Positions 22,099 through 32,829 of a DNA stretch of 64,000 nucleotides are shown here, one piece after another. Where the stretch lies: positions 3,658,001-3,722,000 of the forward strand of contig WJXW01000001.1 of assembly GCA_015832175.1 (NCBI GenBank), in the 5' to 3' direction. Numbering within the stretch: position 1 is the stretch's first letter; each line of letters starts with the position of its first letter. The stretch comes from Paraphaeosphaeria minitans (taxonomy: Eukaryota; Ascomycota; Dothideomycetes; Pleosporales; Didymosphaeriaceae). The position numbers and the translations under genes were made by a program. Below the pieces are notes generated by a model, which was not told the DNA's origin, made no database searches, and saw only the letters and a program-made list of their open reading frames with translations.

Positions 22099-22600
22099 CT
22101 AATTAGTAGTTAATTCTATTTAACTGCAAACTAGTAAGATCTAAAAACAGAGCCTCCTATAAGCTAGATACGTAGGCTCTATATTGTTACCTTTACTAGA
22201 GATTAAATTTTAGATTATATAATAAGCAGAAACAAAGTGCGCATATTTGTAAAAAGTTATATAATCTAGTCTAAGCTATTCTATAGAAAAGAAAGGAGAT
22301 AGTAAACCCCTTTATAACCCTAAAAAACACGTCGCACAATTAAACTAGCGATAACTAAACGCAAACAAGTCGCATAATTAAACTAGCAATAACTAAATAC
22401 AGACACGTCGCACAATAAAGAAAGATAATAACAATAACATAGCCTTAAGACTAGGAGACTTCCTCAAAGAACTATAACCTAAGGACGTCGCGCAATAATT
22501 AATACTACCTCCTTAGTAAAAAGACAAAGCAATATAGCTTTAATAAGTAGAAAAAGTAACAAACATTAAGGCTATTACCTTAAGAGGAGAGATTGTATAA
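22099..22600. other. Spacer with 38-bp tandem repeats
   Basis: Non-coding stretch between Gypsy-2 and Copia-2. It contains the tandem repeat at 22328-22420. An inverted pair AGAGCCTCCTATA / TAGGCTCTATA around 22150-22185 could form a hairpin. Any 5' LTR of Copia-2 should lie here or slightly to the right, but none could be identified. Confidence 0.4.
22328..22420 (+). repeat. 38-bp tandem repeat, 2.4 units
   Basis: Units start at 22328, 22366 and 22404 with CACGTCGCACAATTAAACTA, CAAGTCGCATAATTAAACTA and CACGTCGCACAATAAAG. A lone related word ACGTCGCGCAAT recurs at 22485-22496. The CG-containing core GTCGCAC survives, consistent with RIP acting mainly on CpA. Confidence 0.75.
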
Positions 22601-24507
22601 AAGTACTAGGTAGATAGAGTAGATCTACATAGCTACCTACCCCTTCTCTAAAATAGCTAAACACTTATATAATGTATATAATTGCGTAATATCGCGTAAG
22701 CAGCCTTAAAGGTAAAAAGGTAATCTCTTCTTTTACTAAAGATTTTAATAACTAAAAAGAAAAAACCTTTAATAAGATTAGTGGTGTAGTAAGAAGAGAG
22801 CTTATTACTTTTCTTATAAAGAAAGGCTTTATTACTACTAATACTATAATAAAAAACACTTATGTAAAGAAACCTTTTAAACTATTATAGCTTAACTATA
22901 AGCTACAGACCTTTTATATAATAATACTATAACTATAACCTAAACTACTTTATACAATCCTAATAATGCAACCTACACTATCTATAGGCAATATATATAT
23001 ATATAGAGCACAGCTAGGGCCTATCCCTATATATATAAGGACAGAGACACTATATATAAAGCCACACTAGTAGTAGTAGCCTAAAACCTAGACTACTTTT
23101 GCCTAACAAATTACATTATATAAAGAGGCTAGACACTCCTAGTCTCTTTAATAACTAGGAGATTATGCTTATATCTAGCTAGATAAGATTATTCTCTTTT
23201 AGAAGGCTTAGAGTAAAAAGAATAACTACACTAGTAAGCTATATAATATCCTAGTAGATAAGGCAAAAGTCTTTAGAGAGCTATACTATAGGCTAGGCAT
23301 ACTATAAGACTAGTATATAAATATCTTCCTAGGAATCCTTTTTAATTGTGCGAGCACCTACTACCTACATAATACTAGACTAGGACTTCTATAGGATAAA
23401 TTATATAATAGACTAAATAGGCACTTTAATACTAGTGTTAATTATAATTAGTACTAGATAGACTAGACTACTCTTACCTTTAAACACTATAAAAGGGATA
23501 ATCTAGCCACTATATTATATAAGGCCTTAGAAGTAATAATTAATAAGCTTACTTTAGCCTAAAGGGCTCTTAGACAAGGCTTTAGTAGTAGACTATAACT
23601 ACACACTACTATTATATAAGTATACTGCAGCTATCTTAACTTTAAATAAGCTATATTTAATCCTAAGAATATAGTAGAAAGCTTACTTAGCAACCTTCGT
23701 GCGTCGCTTTAGGTAGCTAAAGATAGGAAGAATTTCTAGTTTCTCTAAGAAAATAAAGAAGTGTTCTACACTAATAGAAGATATAAATAACCCTAATTAT
23801 ATAAAGGATCTAGCCTATCTAGAGGCAGATCTAACTTTAAATAGAGATCTAGGTCTAACTTTAGAAGTTTAAGCTCTTATATAAAGTAGAAATGTTTTAT
23901 ATACTATAAAGAGGGATGTTAGTTAACTAACTATCTACTAAAAAATACCTATAGGGCAAAGAAGCAGTACATAGTATTATACGCTAACTTCTATAACTAG
24001 GATCCTACTACTATAGATGTATAAGTATACATTCTTAAGTTTAAAGGAGACCTAGAGGATAAATATAGTTATATAAAAGAAGAGGATAGCAAAACAGATT
24101 ACTAGAGTAATAAAGAAGAAGTATAGAAGGTCACTTTCTTTTTAACTTCTACTATATACCTCTATTATATAACTAGAGAGGACATCTACTACAGTAAAGA
24201 AGAGAATTCTAAAGGGACACCTATATAACTCTTTACCCTAAAAGGACAATATCGCACAAGATTCTAAGGAGAACTTTAGGATGTAGGTGCCGTATAAGTA
24301 TCTATAGTAGGCAAGGATTAACTTACTATATACTTACGTAAAAACCCTACTACAAAGGTAAACTAGACACCTAGCTCTACTAATATTAGCTTTAGAGGCT
24401 AAGGATCCTAAATATTACTTAGCACTATACAAATTATAAACTCTATAGAAATAGTTACCTATAATATCTTAAATACCCTAACACTATTTCTACTATTACT
24501 AGTAGAC
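22601..24507 (+). pseudogene. Copia-2 gag and protease part, RIP-inactivated
   Basis: Left half of a Ty1/copia-like element. Most of it is a Gag-like region (about 23100-23900) without TGA stops in the followed frame. A degenerate zinc knuckle with CX2CX4CX4C spacing lies at 23893-23934, two ligands having become Tyr, followed by a protease-like stretch (GAVQVSIVGKDQL near 24290-24325). The frame ends LLLLVDY at 24507, where Chromo-1 #3 is inserted. The other half resumes at 38687. Upstream, 22601-23090 includes an (AT)n tract (22991-23004) and has no clear reading frame. Confidence 0.6.
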
Positions 24508-24919
24508 TATTAAATCCAAGAGGGTAGCTAGTCCTAAAGGGTTAAGGTTGGTTCTCGGGCAGGAGTACTTATAGAAGGTGGAAAGTCTTGTTAATACGTT
24601 AGTATCTTAATAAAGTGTAATAAGTTAACAATTTAGTCTACTAGAATCTAAACGATAGATTAATAAACAGATTAAACATAAGTATAGAGAGCCTATTCTT
24701 ACGTTCCTATATACTAAGGCTGCTCTGCTACTTAGTGCTACTAAGTAACTAAGCACCTTACGTAACCTATTCTACTACTTAGTGCTGCTAAGTAACTAAG
24801 CACATTATATAACCTAATCTAAGTTACTTAGCGTCTCTTTATTATATTTATAACCTTATTATTACCTTATTACACCTTTATAAGCGCCTAAGTCCTACGT
24901 TATTATCTAGTATGTAATA
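24508..24919 (-). repeat. 3' LTR of Chromo-1 #3 (U3 type A)
   Basis: A 412-bp LTR whose type A U3 matches 2012-2422 in reverse, including the two 47-bp units. The outer end starts TATTAAATCC, mutated from TGTTAAATCC. Confidence 0.9.
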
Positions 24920-24936
24920 TTATCCCCTCCCTTTCT
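24920..24936 (-). promoter_or_regulatory. Polypurine tract of Chromo-1 #3
   Basis: On the minus strand GAAAGGGAGGGGATAA directly precedes the 3' LTR. It corresponds in position to the AG-rich blocks of copies #2, #4 and #5. Confidence 0.6.
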
Positions 24937-24980
24937 ATTCTTTGTCCTAAAGAATTATACCTACTAACTGTAATTCTATA

Positions 24981-25416
24981 AAGCATTATTACAGCCTTAT
25001 CTCTACTATTAAAAACTACAGAGTAGTTATAGTGTTAAAGTGCTCCTTCTATAAGTTATATTCCTATATTTATAAAGTCTATGTTAGCTTAGGGAAGTGT
25101 AGTAAGTGTTAGAAATAATGCTTAAAATATAATATAGCTGTTACTAGAAATAAGTTCTTATAGTTAATTACTAAGAAAAAGAGATTAGAGGCGTAAATAT
25201 TAAAGACGTAAAAAGAATAGAATGTAGCGTTTAAAGCCCTACGCATAGCGTATATAAAAAGGAGTAGTTATTAAAATAATTAGCGTAGAATAAAAAGCAG
25301 ACTAGAGAGGTAATTACAGTAGAAAGTGCTACGCTAATAGAGTTAGAGGAAGATCTAGTTTAGCCTACTTAGCCTATAGGTCCTGTAGAGCTTAGCACGT
25401 CTATTTAGTTAGCAAT
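24981..25416 (+). pseudogene. Antisense Cys-cluster frame, type A, first part
   Basis: A plus-strand frame opposite to gag-pol. Cys or Tyr codons at 25041, 25050, 25071, 25098, 25107 and 25128 give CX2CX6CX8CX2CX6C, the exact spacing of fungal Zn2Cys6 clusters. Three are intact Cys and three are TAT. A Lys/Glu-rich helix-like segment follows (TKKKRLEAQILKTQKEQN). The reading frame shifts near 25255, probably by a small indel. At 25416 it is split by Copia-1 B (duplication GCAAT), and the last codons continue at 32752-32826. Its residues are unrelated to types B and C apart from the Cys spacing. Confidence 0.6.
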
Positions 25417-25611
25417 TGTTGTGGTAAAAAGGGCTCGAACTATCACAGGATATTCAGGAGCAGAGTTGTAAAGAATACAAATAGCTAATTGTAGAAAAGG
25501 ATGCTGAAAGGGCAGACTATATACAAAAGAAACGAGCCTCTTAGTAAGAATCCTGTGATATGAATTAGTAGATCTAGAAAGAATCACAGAAGTGAGTGTT
25601 TTACTTTAATA
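25417..25611 (-). repeat. 3' LTR of Copia-1 B
   Basis: A 195-bp LTR, TGTTGTGG...TTTAATA, reverse complement of 3137-3331. A 60-codon open frame on its minus strand (25405-25587) is read out of the LTR and its target site, so it is not a gene. Confidence 0.9.
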
Positions 25612-27330
25612 TACCCCCTAGATAATCGCTTAAAGCGGATCACCTATCCTAAAAAGTAATCTATAATTATCTAAATCCTTCCTAAAGATCTTTAAAAAAC
25701 TGTCTAAAGGCTATTTAAAGATTAAAAAACTATTAAAAATTGTTCTTCTAAATCTCCTTATCTTAAGAATAGCGATTCTATTACTCTCCTACTTATTATA
25801 ATAGTAAAGCAATCACTATTTATCTTTTAAATTATAAATCCTATCGTGAATCGTGTCTCAAATCTCTTCTTCTAGTAGGTTAGGAGCTTATAAGCGTGGC
25901 ATAAAGGCCTAGAGCGTAAACGCTTTTATTCTACTGTTCTTTTCACTTACTTCCTATTAACTGTGAGGTAATTTCCCCACTCTTACTAGCTAATAAGTAT
26001 AATAGGTAGGCGCGTTTTAATTAGAAAGGAGTAGTAGTAAGAGAAATAAGTAGTAAAGAAAGAGCGTATTTAGCGCTTAATAATTAGATAGGCGGTAGAG
26101 TATATAAGCCCTTTGCTAGCGCTTAATCTTCTCTCTTTAATCTTTTACTTTTAACGCTTTAACCTCCTATCTAATTTAAGCCTACTAGTTTAAGCCTTTA
26201 AATTCTACTACCTTATAGTAAGTTCTTTTCTTCTAATTATTACCTTACGCTCTTTTTATTATTTAGAGCTTTACTAACTCTTTTAGATATCTAATAACCT
26301 AGCTAAAGCACACGTAGTAAAGGCTGCAAAAGCTACTAAATAAAGCTCCTAATTCTCCTGCTAAGATCCTTTTACTCCTTCTATTTTACTAGTTCCTTTT
26401 ACCCTAGCTCTAGGCCCCTAGCGATCGCTTAGTGCTTTTAGGTAAGTAAGCTACTTAGGCTGCTTAAAAGGAGCTCTAGTAGGAAAGAGTAATAGACATT
26501 ATTATAATAACGCTTTAAGCTTAGGCAGGCGCTACTATACCTACTTTACCTACTCTTACACTACTATATATAGGGTTATTTTATTACTTTAGCTAATTTT
26601 ACTAATTATTTCTATAGCTAGCCGCATATTTAGACTCTAGCTATAGATTTTATCTACTATTAACTATTAGAGGGTGCTAATGTAAGCTTTTATTCTAAGA
26701 TTCTTTTTTAGTTTAGCTAATACTTTTTATAGAAGAGGCTAATTACTAAGCTATATAAGAAGGTTAAAGTGGCCTTATAAGGTCCTTTTTCTACTAGTAG
26801 TTAAGAGGAGTAAGCTTAGCATATAGCTACTATCCTACTCCCTCTCTCTTAGCTAATTCTTAGTAGAGGATAGGGTAATTACTTTCCTACTCTACCTATT
26901 AAGGAGTAGCGCAGTCGCAGCTAATACCCTAATTAAAATAGCTAAATAAGCAGCCTATTAGCTCTAAAGTAGAGTAGAAACTAAGTAAGTGCTTCTCCTC
27001 CTACTAATTAAAGGAGGAGAAGCTAGGGTAAGCTATTACCTACTACTAATTAAAAAAGAGGTAGAGGAGGTAGATAGGGTAAAGAATTACCTACTACAGA
27101 GAGGAGGAGAGGAGAAGGATAGGGAGAATCTCCTACTACTAATTATAGGGGAGATTCTCGCACCCCTATAATTAAGTAAAGGAGGAAAAGGGTCTATATA
27201 CTTATAGATAAGCTCTTTAATCTCTTTTTCCTTTAATTCCTATTCTTCCTCTAATCTTTTCTTTCTTTTCTTTTTCTTTTCTTGTTTCCTAGCTCTAAAT
27301 TAATAATTCTAGGTAGTTAATAGATTATTT
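25612..27330 (-). other. Copia-1 B 3' region with extra 0.63-kb segment
   Basis: Counterpart of 8591-9597 of copy A, but longer. The two copies match on both sides of the interval 26213-26838, which copy A lacks. Inside it a plus-strand frame beginning near 26276 (NSFRYLIT) runs about 400 bases with only TAA/TAG stops, coding for an Ala/Gln/Leu-rich stretch. This may be a captured host fragment or an antisense frame of the element, and I do not recognise it. The rest has the GGAGATTCTC-like words seen in copy A. Confidence 0.5.
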
Positions 27331-30300
27331 CTCTACTTACCTACTCTTATTCTGTAATTATTATACTTACATCTTACAAATTTAATAGCCTTTTAAATCT
27401 ATTAAACTGCTAATAAGTAAGAGCCTTTATAAGGCTATCTACTAGCATTTCGCTAGTTAGAAGATATTCTACTTAAAATAATCTTTTTATATGCTTTTAC
27501 TATAACTATATATTCTAAATATCTACATAGCGTAGTTAAGTAGTAATTCTTTTGTTCTTTCTAATTACTAAACAAATAGTTTAAAGATTATTATAATAGA
27601 CCTTCTATAAAAGTCCTAGATCTAGAGTAAGCTTAGTAAAGAATCTCTTAATTACTATAGCTTCTTTACTTATATATTTAAGCGCTAGAAGCTCTGCTTC
27701 TGTTATTAAAGTAGTGATTATGTTCTATTAAGCTACTTTCTATAGGATAGCTCCTCTAAATAATAGGATAATATATCTATAGAAAGATTGCCGTAATATT
27801 AGATTATTAGCGAAAAAGGTATCTCTATATATTAGCAGATTAGGTCTATTGTAGCCACTAAAGACTATAGCCTACTATCTAGTTTAATAGAGGTAAAAGA
27901 TTACACAATTAATAGTAGTAAAGTGTTCTTTACTTAGATTTATTAGAAAGTGTGATAGCTTTAACACTATAAAGGCTATATCTTAGCGTAGCATAATTGC
28001 TGTATAAAGAGCTAATCCCACCTCTTCTTAAAAGAGTTTTATTTCTTAAGGAGTGGCTTCTCCTGTGCTTGGAACAAGATCTTTTACTAATAGAGGTGTA
28101 GTAGGGAAGCTCCTAGAGTTTAAAAGGTTAAACTTTTTTGTGATCTTATTAATGTAGGTATTATAGACTAGAGAAATTAATCTTACTTCTCTGTCCTTAA
28201 TTACTTAAACACCTAGGAACTACTCTACTAGTCCTTTTAATTTAATCTTGTATTTATTCGCGATTTTCTGCTAAAAATCTAGGGCTTCTTTCTCTTTACT
28301 CTTATAATTGCGAAGAAGAATGTTGTTAATATAAAATAGAATAATAATACTTTAATCACTATTAAAGAAAAGGCATAGCTCTTTTAGCAAAGCTAAGAGT
28401 CTATAAGATTAAAGTAATCCTGTAAATTCCTTATACTAAAGAAGTAGTAAATCTCTTAAGCTATATAAAGCTTAATTTAATCTTACACACTTTCCTAGCT
28501 TTTTAAAACTATTAGGTAATTTATAAGTTACTAGATTAGTGGCTATAATAAGAGTATTTAGAAACGCTTCTACTATATTAAATTATAAGATATCTAGATT
28601 AAATTCTACTGCCAGAGCTACAGCTAATTAAAAAGATCTTACTACTAGGGTAGTAGCATAGGTAGAGTAGAGAGTATTCTTTCTCTAAAAATCTCCTTTT
28701 ACAATAATTTAAGCTTTGCACTTTTTAAAGTATCTATTTTAATTAAACTTATAGGTAAAGACCCACTTTAAAGGGAGCAGTTGCTTTAACACCTCTAATT
28801 ATTTAATCTCTATCTAGGTATCTTTATCTTATAAAGTTAAGATCTCCTTATAAGCAGTAAGGAGGAATAGCTTCCTATATAGATAATTATAAAAGTGTTT
28901 CTATAGGGTTAGCTCTAGTGTAAGCTCGTCTCTGTGAGTCTAAGTTGTATAAAACGCTCTAGGCGCCTTTTTAAGTATAGAAGTGAATACTATTATATTT
29001 AGTTTAATATATTCTTCTTACTTAGACTAGGCCTCTACTACTCCTAGTATAAATGTGTGCTCTAATATTATATTAAGATCACTTTAAAGATAATTAGCAA
29101 TTAGTGTATAAGCACCTAGCTTCTACCTACCCCCTAGCTAATTATCTTAATTATTTTGCTTTCTTAATCTTTGTAATAGCAGATAGTAATTTATTAGTTA
29201 GTTAATTTCTAGTGCTTTACTATAATTTTACCTACTTATTCTACTTACCTCTAAATAGATCTGCCTTCGCCTTTAGCGCGCTAGTAGGTTATCTACTTTA
29301 TCTAGCGTAATTAAGTTATCTGCGCTAGGTTAATTAGTAACCTAATTAGTTTCTACTAATAAATAGGGTATTAAATCCCTAGATTCTAGTAGGCTAGCTC
29401 TCTTAGTAGTGTTCTGGTAGCTACTAGATATTTTTTAATTACTTAATAGATTACTCCTAAGATTACCTAGCTCTAGTATCTAATTAGGGGTTATAAGTCC
29501 TGTGCTTCCTTTCCTACTTAAGCGAATTCTTAGCTACTAGCTAGCTAAGCCTATAGCTTACTTAGTAGTAGGTACTTTAAGTTCCTAATTACTTAGCTAG
29601 CCTACTTCGCTTTTAATCACCTAAGGGTTATCTATAGGTCTAGTAGTAGTTCTTATATACTTGTTTATTTTAGAAAGAATGTTAAGAGCGTCTTTATACG
29701 CTTCTTCTAGATTGTTTAGCTCTCCTTCTTAGAAGCTTTTTACTATTTTTAACACTTCTATCTTTAGAATAGATTGTTCCTCTAATCCTTTATAGAATAA
29801 GGACTTATTAAACCTTACATTTCGTGTGGTAACTACCTAATTAAGCTAAGAAATCTATATTTAGTAGATATTTGAAGCTTTATAGCTTACTAGGTATCTA
29901 ATATAGCCCCTAGGATTCACTTTAAATCCTCTTCTATCTCGCCTAGCTACACGCTCCTAATCTAAAGAGTAAGCTTAGCAGCTATAGGCGTAGACAGTAC
30001 TCTAGTTTAGATAAAGATTAGCTATCCTATATTATATTTTTACTAGTTTAAAATAATAAAAATATTATCTAAACTAAGCATCTAACGTTTTATTAGGTGA
30101 TTAATAGCCTAATACTAGGCTAGGAATTATTCCTTAGAGCTAGTATACCGCTTATATAATTTTAGGCTAGAGATTTAATAGCAGATTTGCGCTGATTTAC
30201 ATTTTAATTACTTTTATTATAAGCTCCTAGCCTACTCTTTCTATAGCGCTATTAGGCTTATGCGTATAGGGCAGTAGTCTACTAATTATTATCTCTTTCT

Positions 30301-32440
30301 AATTAGCCTAAAATTTATACTAGGATCTCCCTCTCTATAGAAGTGTTGCTGTATTATTATCCTAGTAGATTTTTGTGATTTAAAGCTCGTATTTTGTATT
30401 AATAAGAGCTAAGAAATTCTACTACACTTTTATTATTTTAGAAAGCGTCTTTATTCTAAGATTAAAAACATAAGGTTTCTTACTAAAATCTTCTTTAATT
30501 AGTAAAACCTAGTTTTCTCTATTTTAAGCAGTAGGCATATTAAATAGATCTTAAAATAATAAGTAAAATAGCCTAAGTAATTATTCTCTAGGTCTTCTAA
30601 AGATTACCTAAGTTATATATGTAGTAGCACAGTGCTTACAATCCTTTTTTAACATTTTAGTAATCTTTATACCTTAGGCTGCAGTTACTAGAGCTTATAG
30701 GGCTCTACTTCCTATATGCCCTACTTAAAGGTGCTAGAGGTCCTTAGAATTTAATCTCTTAATATTAACCTAGGATAATCCTTTAGTAGTCACACTTATA
30801 ATAGTTAAACAAGAGTAGATTAGCTTATATTATAGGAAAGTAAAGTTATATTTATATCTTAGGTCTACTAAGATAATACTTTATTCTAGGCTTTTAATCC
30901 TAAGAGTGTAATCTAAACTAAGGTATTAAATCTTTACTTTCTTTAAAAGAGCTTCTAATATAATATTTATATAAAAGCCTTCTACTACTTTTACTTCTTA
31001 GAGCAGTAGATCTTTTATAAATTTCTTATTTTTCCTATATAAAGCGTTCTTAATTAGTCTATTACTAATTCCTAAGATTAGGAGGCTTTGTGTACCTGCC
31101 TCTACACTCTTATTTAATAATTAAAACGTCCTAGGAATAAGTCTTTTGTAATTATTAACTAGGTAAACTGCTGTAGCACTGTCTAGTATTATACATTCTA
31201 ATAGAGAATAAGCGTTAGAATGTAGAGTAGAGTAGACACCTAATACTCTATTTTCTGTAGGCAGATTAAATAGGTTTAGTAGAGTAGTAGTAATACTACT
31301 AGGATACTTAATAGTCTTAGTAGAGGATTATTTCTTATTTTATCCTGCCTTTATAATCGCATTATAAAGGTTCAACTACTTAGGCTGCTTAAGTTAATTA
31401 AGAATCTTTAATTTTTCTTTATTAGTAAGATTAAATAACAATATTCTATCCTAGGGTAATCTAGCTATTGCGGTTTAAAGTCTTTAGCACTCTATTAGTT
31501 TCTACCTATAAGTATAGGGCTTATAGGGACAGTTTAGTTGTTTCTTTGTCTAATTAGACAAACTAGAACTATTAGAGTTAGTAGATTATCTTAATAATCT
31601 ATTAAAAGTGGCAAATACTCTACTTATTTTATTAAAACTAGATTAGATTAAATACTCCTAAATAAGCGCTAAAAATACCTTCCCTAGATTATCTAGCGTG
31701 ATCTAATTCTGTCCTAGCGTCTTATCCTAGATTTAGCTATTAGTTTATTAAATAGGCCTAATTTAGTGCTATACGCGTAGTAATTATATTAAGGAAATCT
31801 TAGGTAGTAAGCGGTCCGCTAATTTCGCTAATTAAGTAGGTCTTTGCTTTTTAATAGAGGAGCTGCCACTCTTTAAACTAGGTTTTAGGACTTTATCTTA
31901 CCTACTTAGCCTTTTTAAGATAAGCGTAGTATAAAGCTTAAATATTATTCTGTATAGCTCTTTTATTTAGTGCGAGATCTTCCTTTAAGAGTTAAATTAG
32001 AGACTAAAGCGTAGTTTAGCGTGTATTAACTAGAGTAATTATAGCAGGAGTAAGTAGATTAGGCAATACTATAGCATTTACCTAAGTCTAGAGATTCTAT
32101 ATCTTAGTATAGTCTACTTGCTAGTCTAAAACTACTGCTCTATATTCTGCTATTTATAAAGGAAAGCTCTCCTTATCTATTTTATACTTAGTAAGCTCTG
32201 CTTTATATAATTAAATACTTGCTATAGAGGCTGTATCTGTAATTAGTAATAGTTTCTATAGAAGCGGAGGTTGTTTTGGCTTTACGTAATTAATTGCTAG
32301 AGCGTTAATCGCCTCTAGGTTAACTTAGTTCTAGATTCCTTTTAAGTTTACTTAGAATTAAAGCTAGACAAACTAGTAAGGCTAGCTAGCGCGATTAACA
32401 AGCTATACTTCTGCTATTTTAATAATTTTTGTAATTAGAA
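27331..32440 (-). pseudogene. Copia-1 B gag-pol, RIP-inactivated
   Basis: Same domain order as copy A, read on the minus strand: Gag at the right end (about 32440-31500), protease near 31170, integrase about 30750-30150, reverse transcriptase about 29050-28130, RNase H to about 27350. The catalytic motif reads Y-I-N-N at 28322-28333, here with AAC codons, so both Asp were again lost by G to A. Stops are TAA and TAG throughout. Confidence 0.8.
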
Positions 32441-32551
32441 ATAGAGGGGTTGTATTATAGAGAGGTTCTAAATAAAGTGTTATATAATAATTTAAATGTT
32501 ACTAAGTAGCTAGGGAGAATTATCTTACGTTCTAAACGCTAGGCTTATAAC

Positions 32552-32746
32552 TGTTGTAGTAAAAAGGGCTTAAACTATTATAGGATATTTAGGAGCAGAG
32601 TTGTAAAGAATATAAATAGCTAATTATAGGAAAGGATGCCGAAAGGGCAGACTATATACAAAAGAAACAAGCCTCTTGGCAAGAATCCTGTGATATGAAT
32701 TAGTGGATCCAGAAAGAATCACGGAAGTGAGTGTTTTACTTTAACA
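32552..32746 (-). repeat. 5' LTR of Copia-1 B
   Basis: A 195-bp LTR ending TTTAACA, followed by the target duplication GCAAT. It keeps more CA and TG dinucleotides than the internal region. Confidence 0.9.
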
Positions 32747-32751
32747 GCAAT

Positions 32752-32826
32752 AAATAATCTTCCTCTAGAGTTCTAGGGCAACTTTGTGACTCTGCCTTCC
32801 TAGGTAAAGATAATATTATATTATAT
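32752..32826 (+). pseudogene. Antisense frame type A, tail
   Basis: Short continuation of the type A antisense frame after the Copia-1 B insertion (reading NNLPLEFQGNFVTLPSQ across the restored target site). It ends where the sequence becomes common to all Chromo-1 copies, at the end of the chromodomain. Confidence 0.45.
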
Positions 32827-32829
32827 TAG

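Larger units (their letters stand above)
25417..32746 (-). mobile_element. Copia-1 copy B, Ty1/copia retrotransposon
   Basis: A complete 7330-bp element with two 195-bp LTRs and a perfect target duplication GCAAT (25412-25416 and 32747-32751), inserted into the antisense frame of Chromo-1 #3. It is colinear with copy A except for about 0.63 kb of extra sequence at roughly 26213-26838. Being nested, it is younger than Chromo-1 #3, yet it is also heavily mutated. Confidence 0.9.

Noticed and set aside
22328..22420. CRISPR-like array
   Set aside because: Direct tandem units without unique spacers, in a fungal setting; CRISPR is not expected.
25405..25587. 60-codon minus-strand open frame
   Set aside because: It lies in the Copia-1 B 3' LTR and runs into the target site; it is a by-product of the LTR sequence.
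26989..27171. 60-codon plus-strand open frame rich in Leu, Gly and Glu
   Set aside because: It is made of purine-rich repeats in the Copia-1 B 3' region and is not kept as a frame in copy A.
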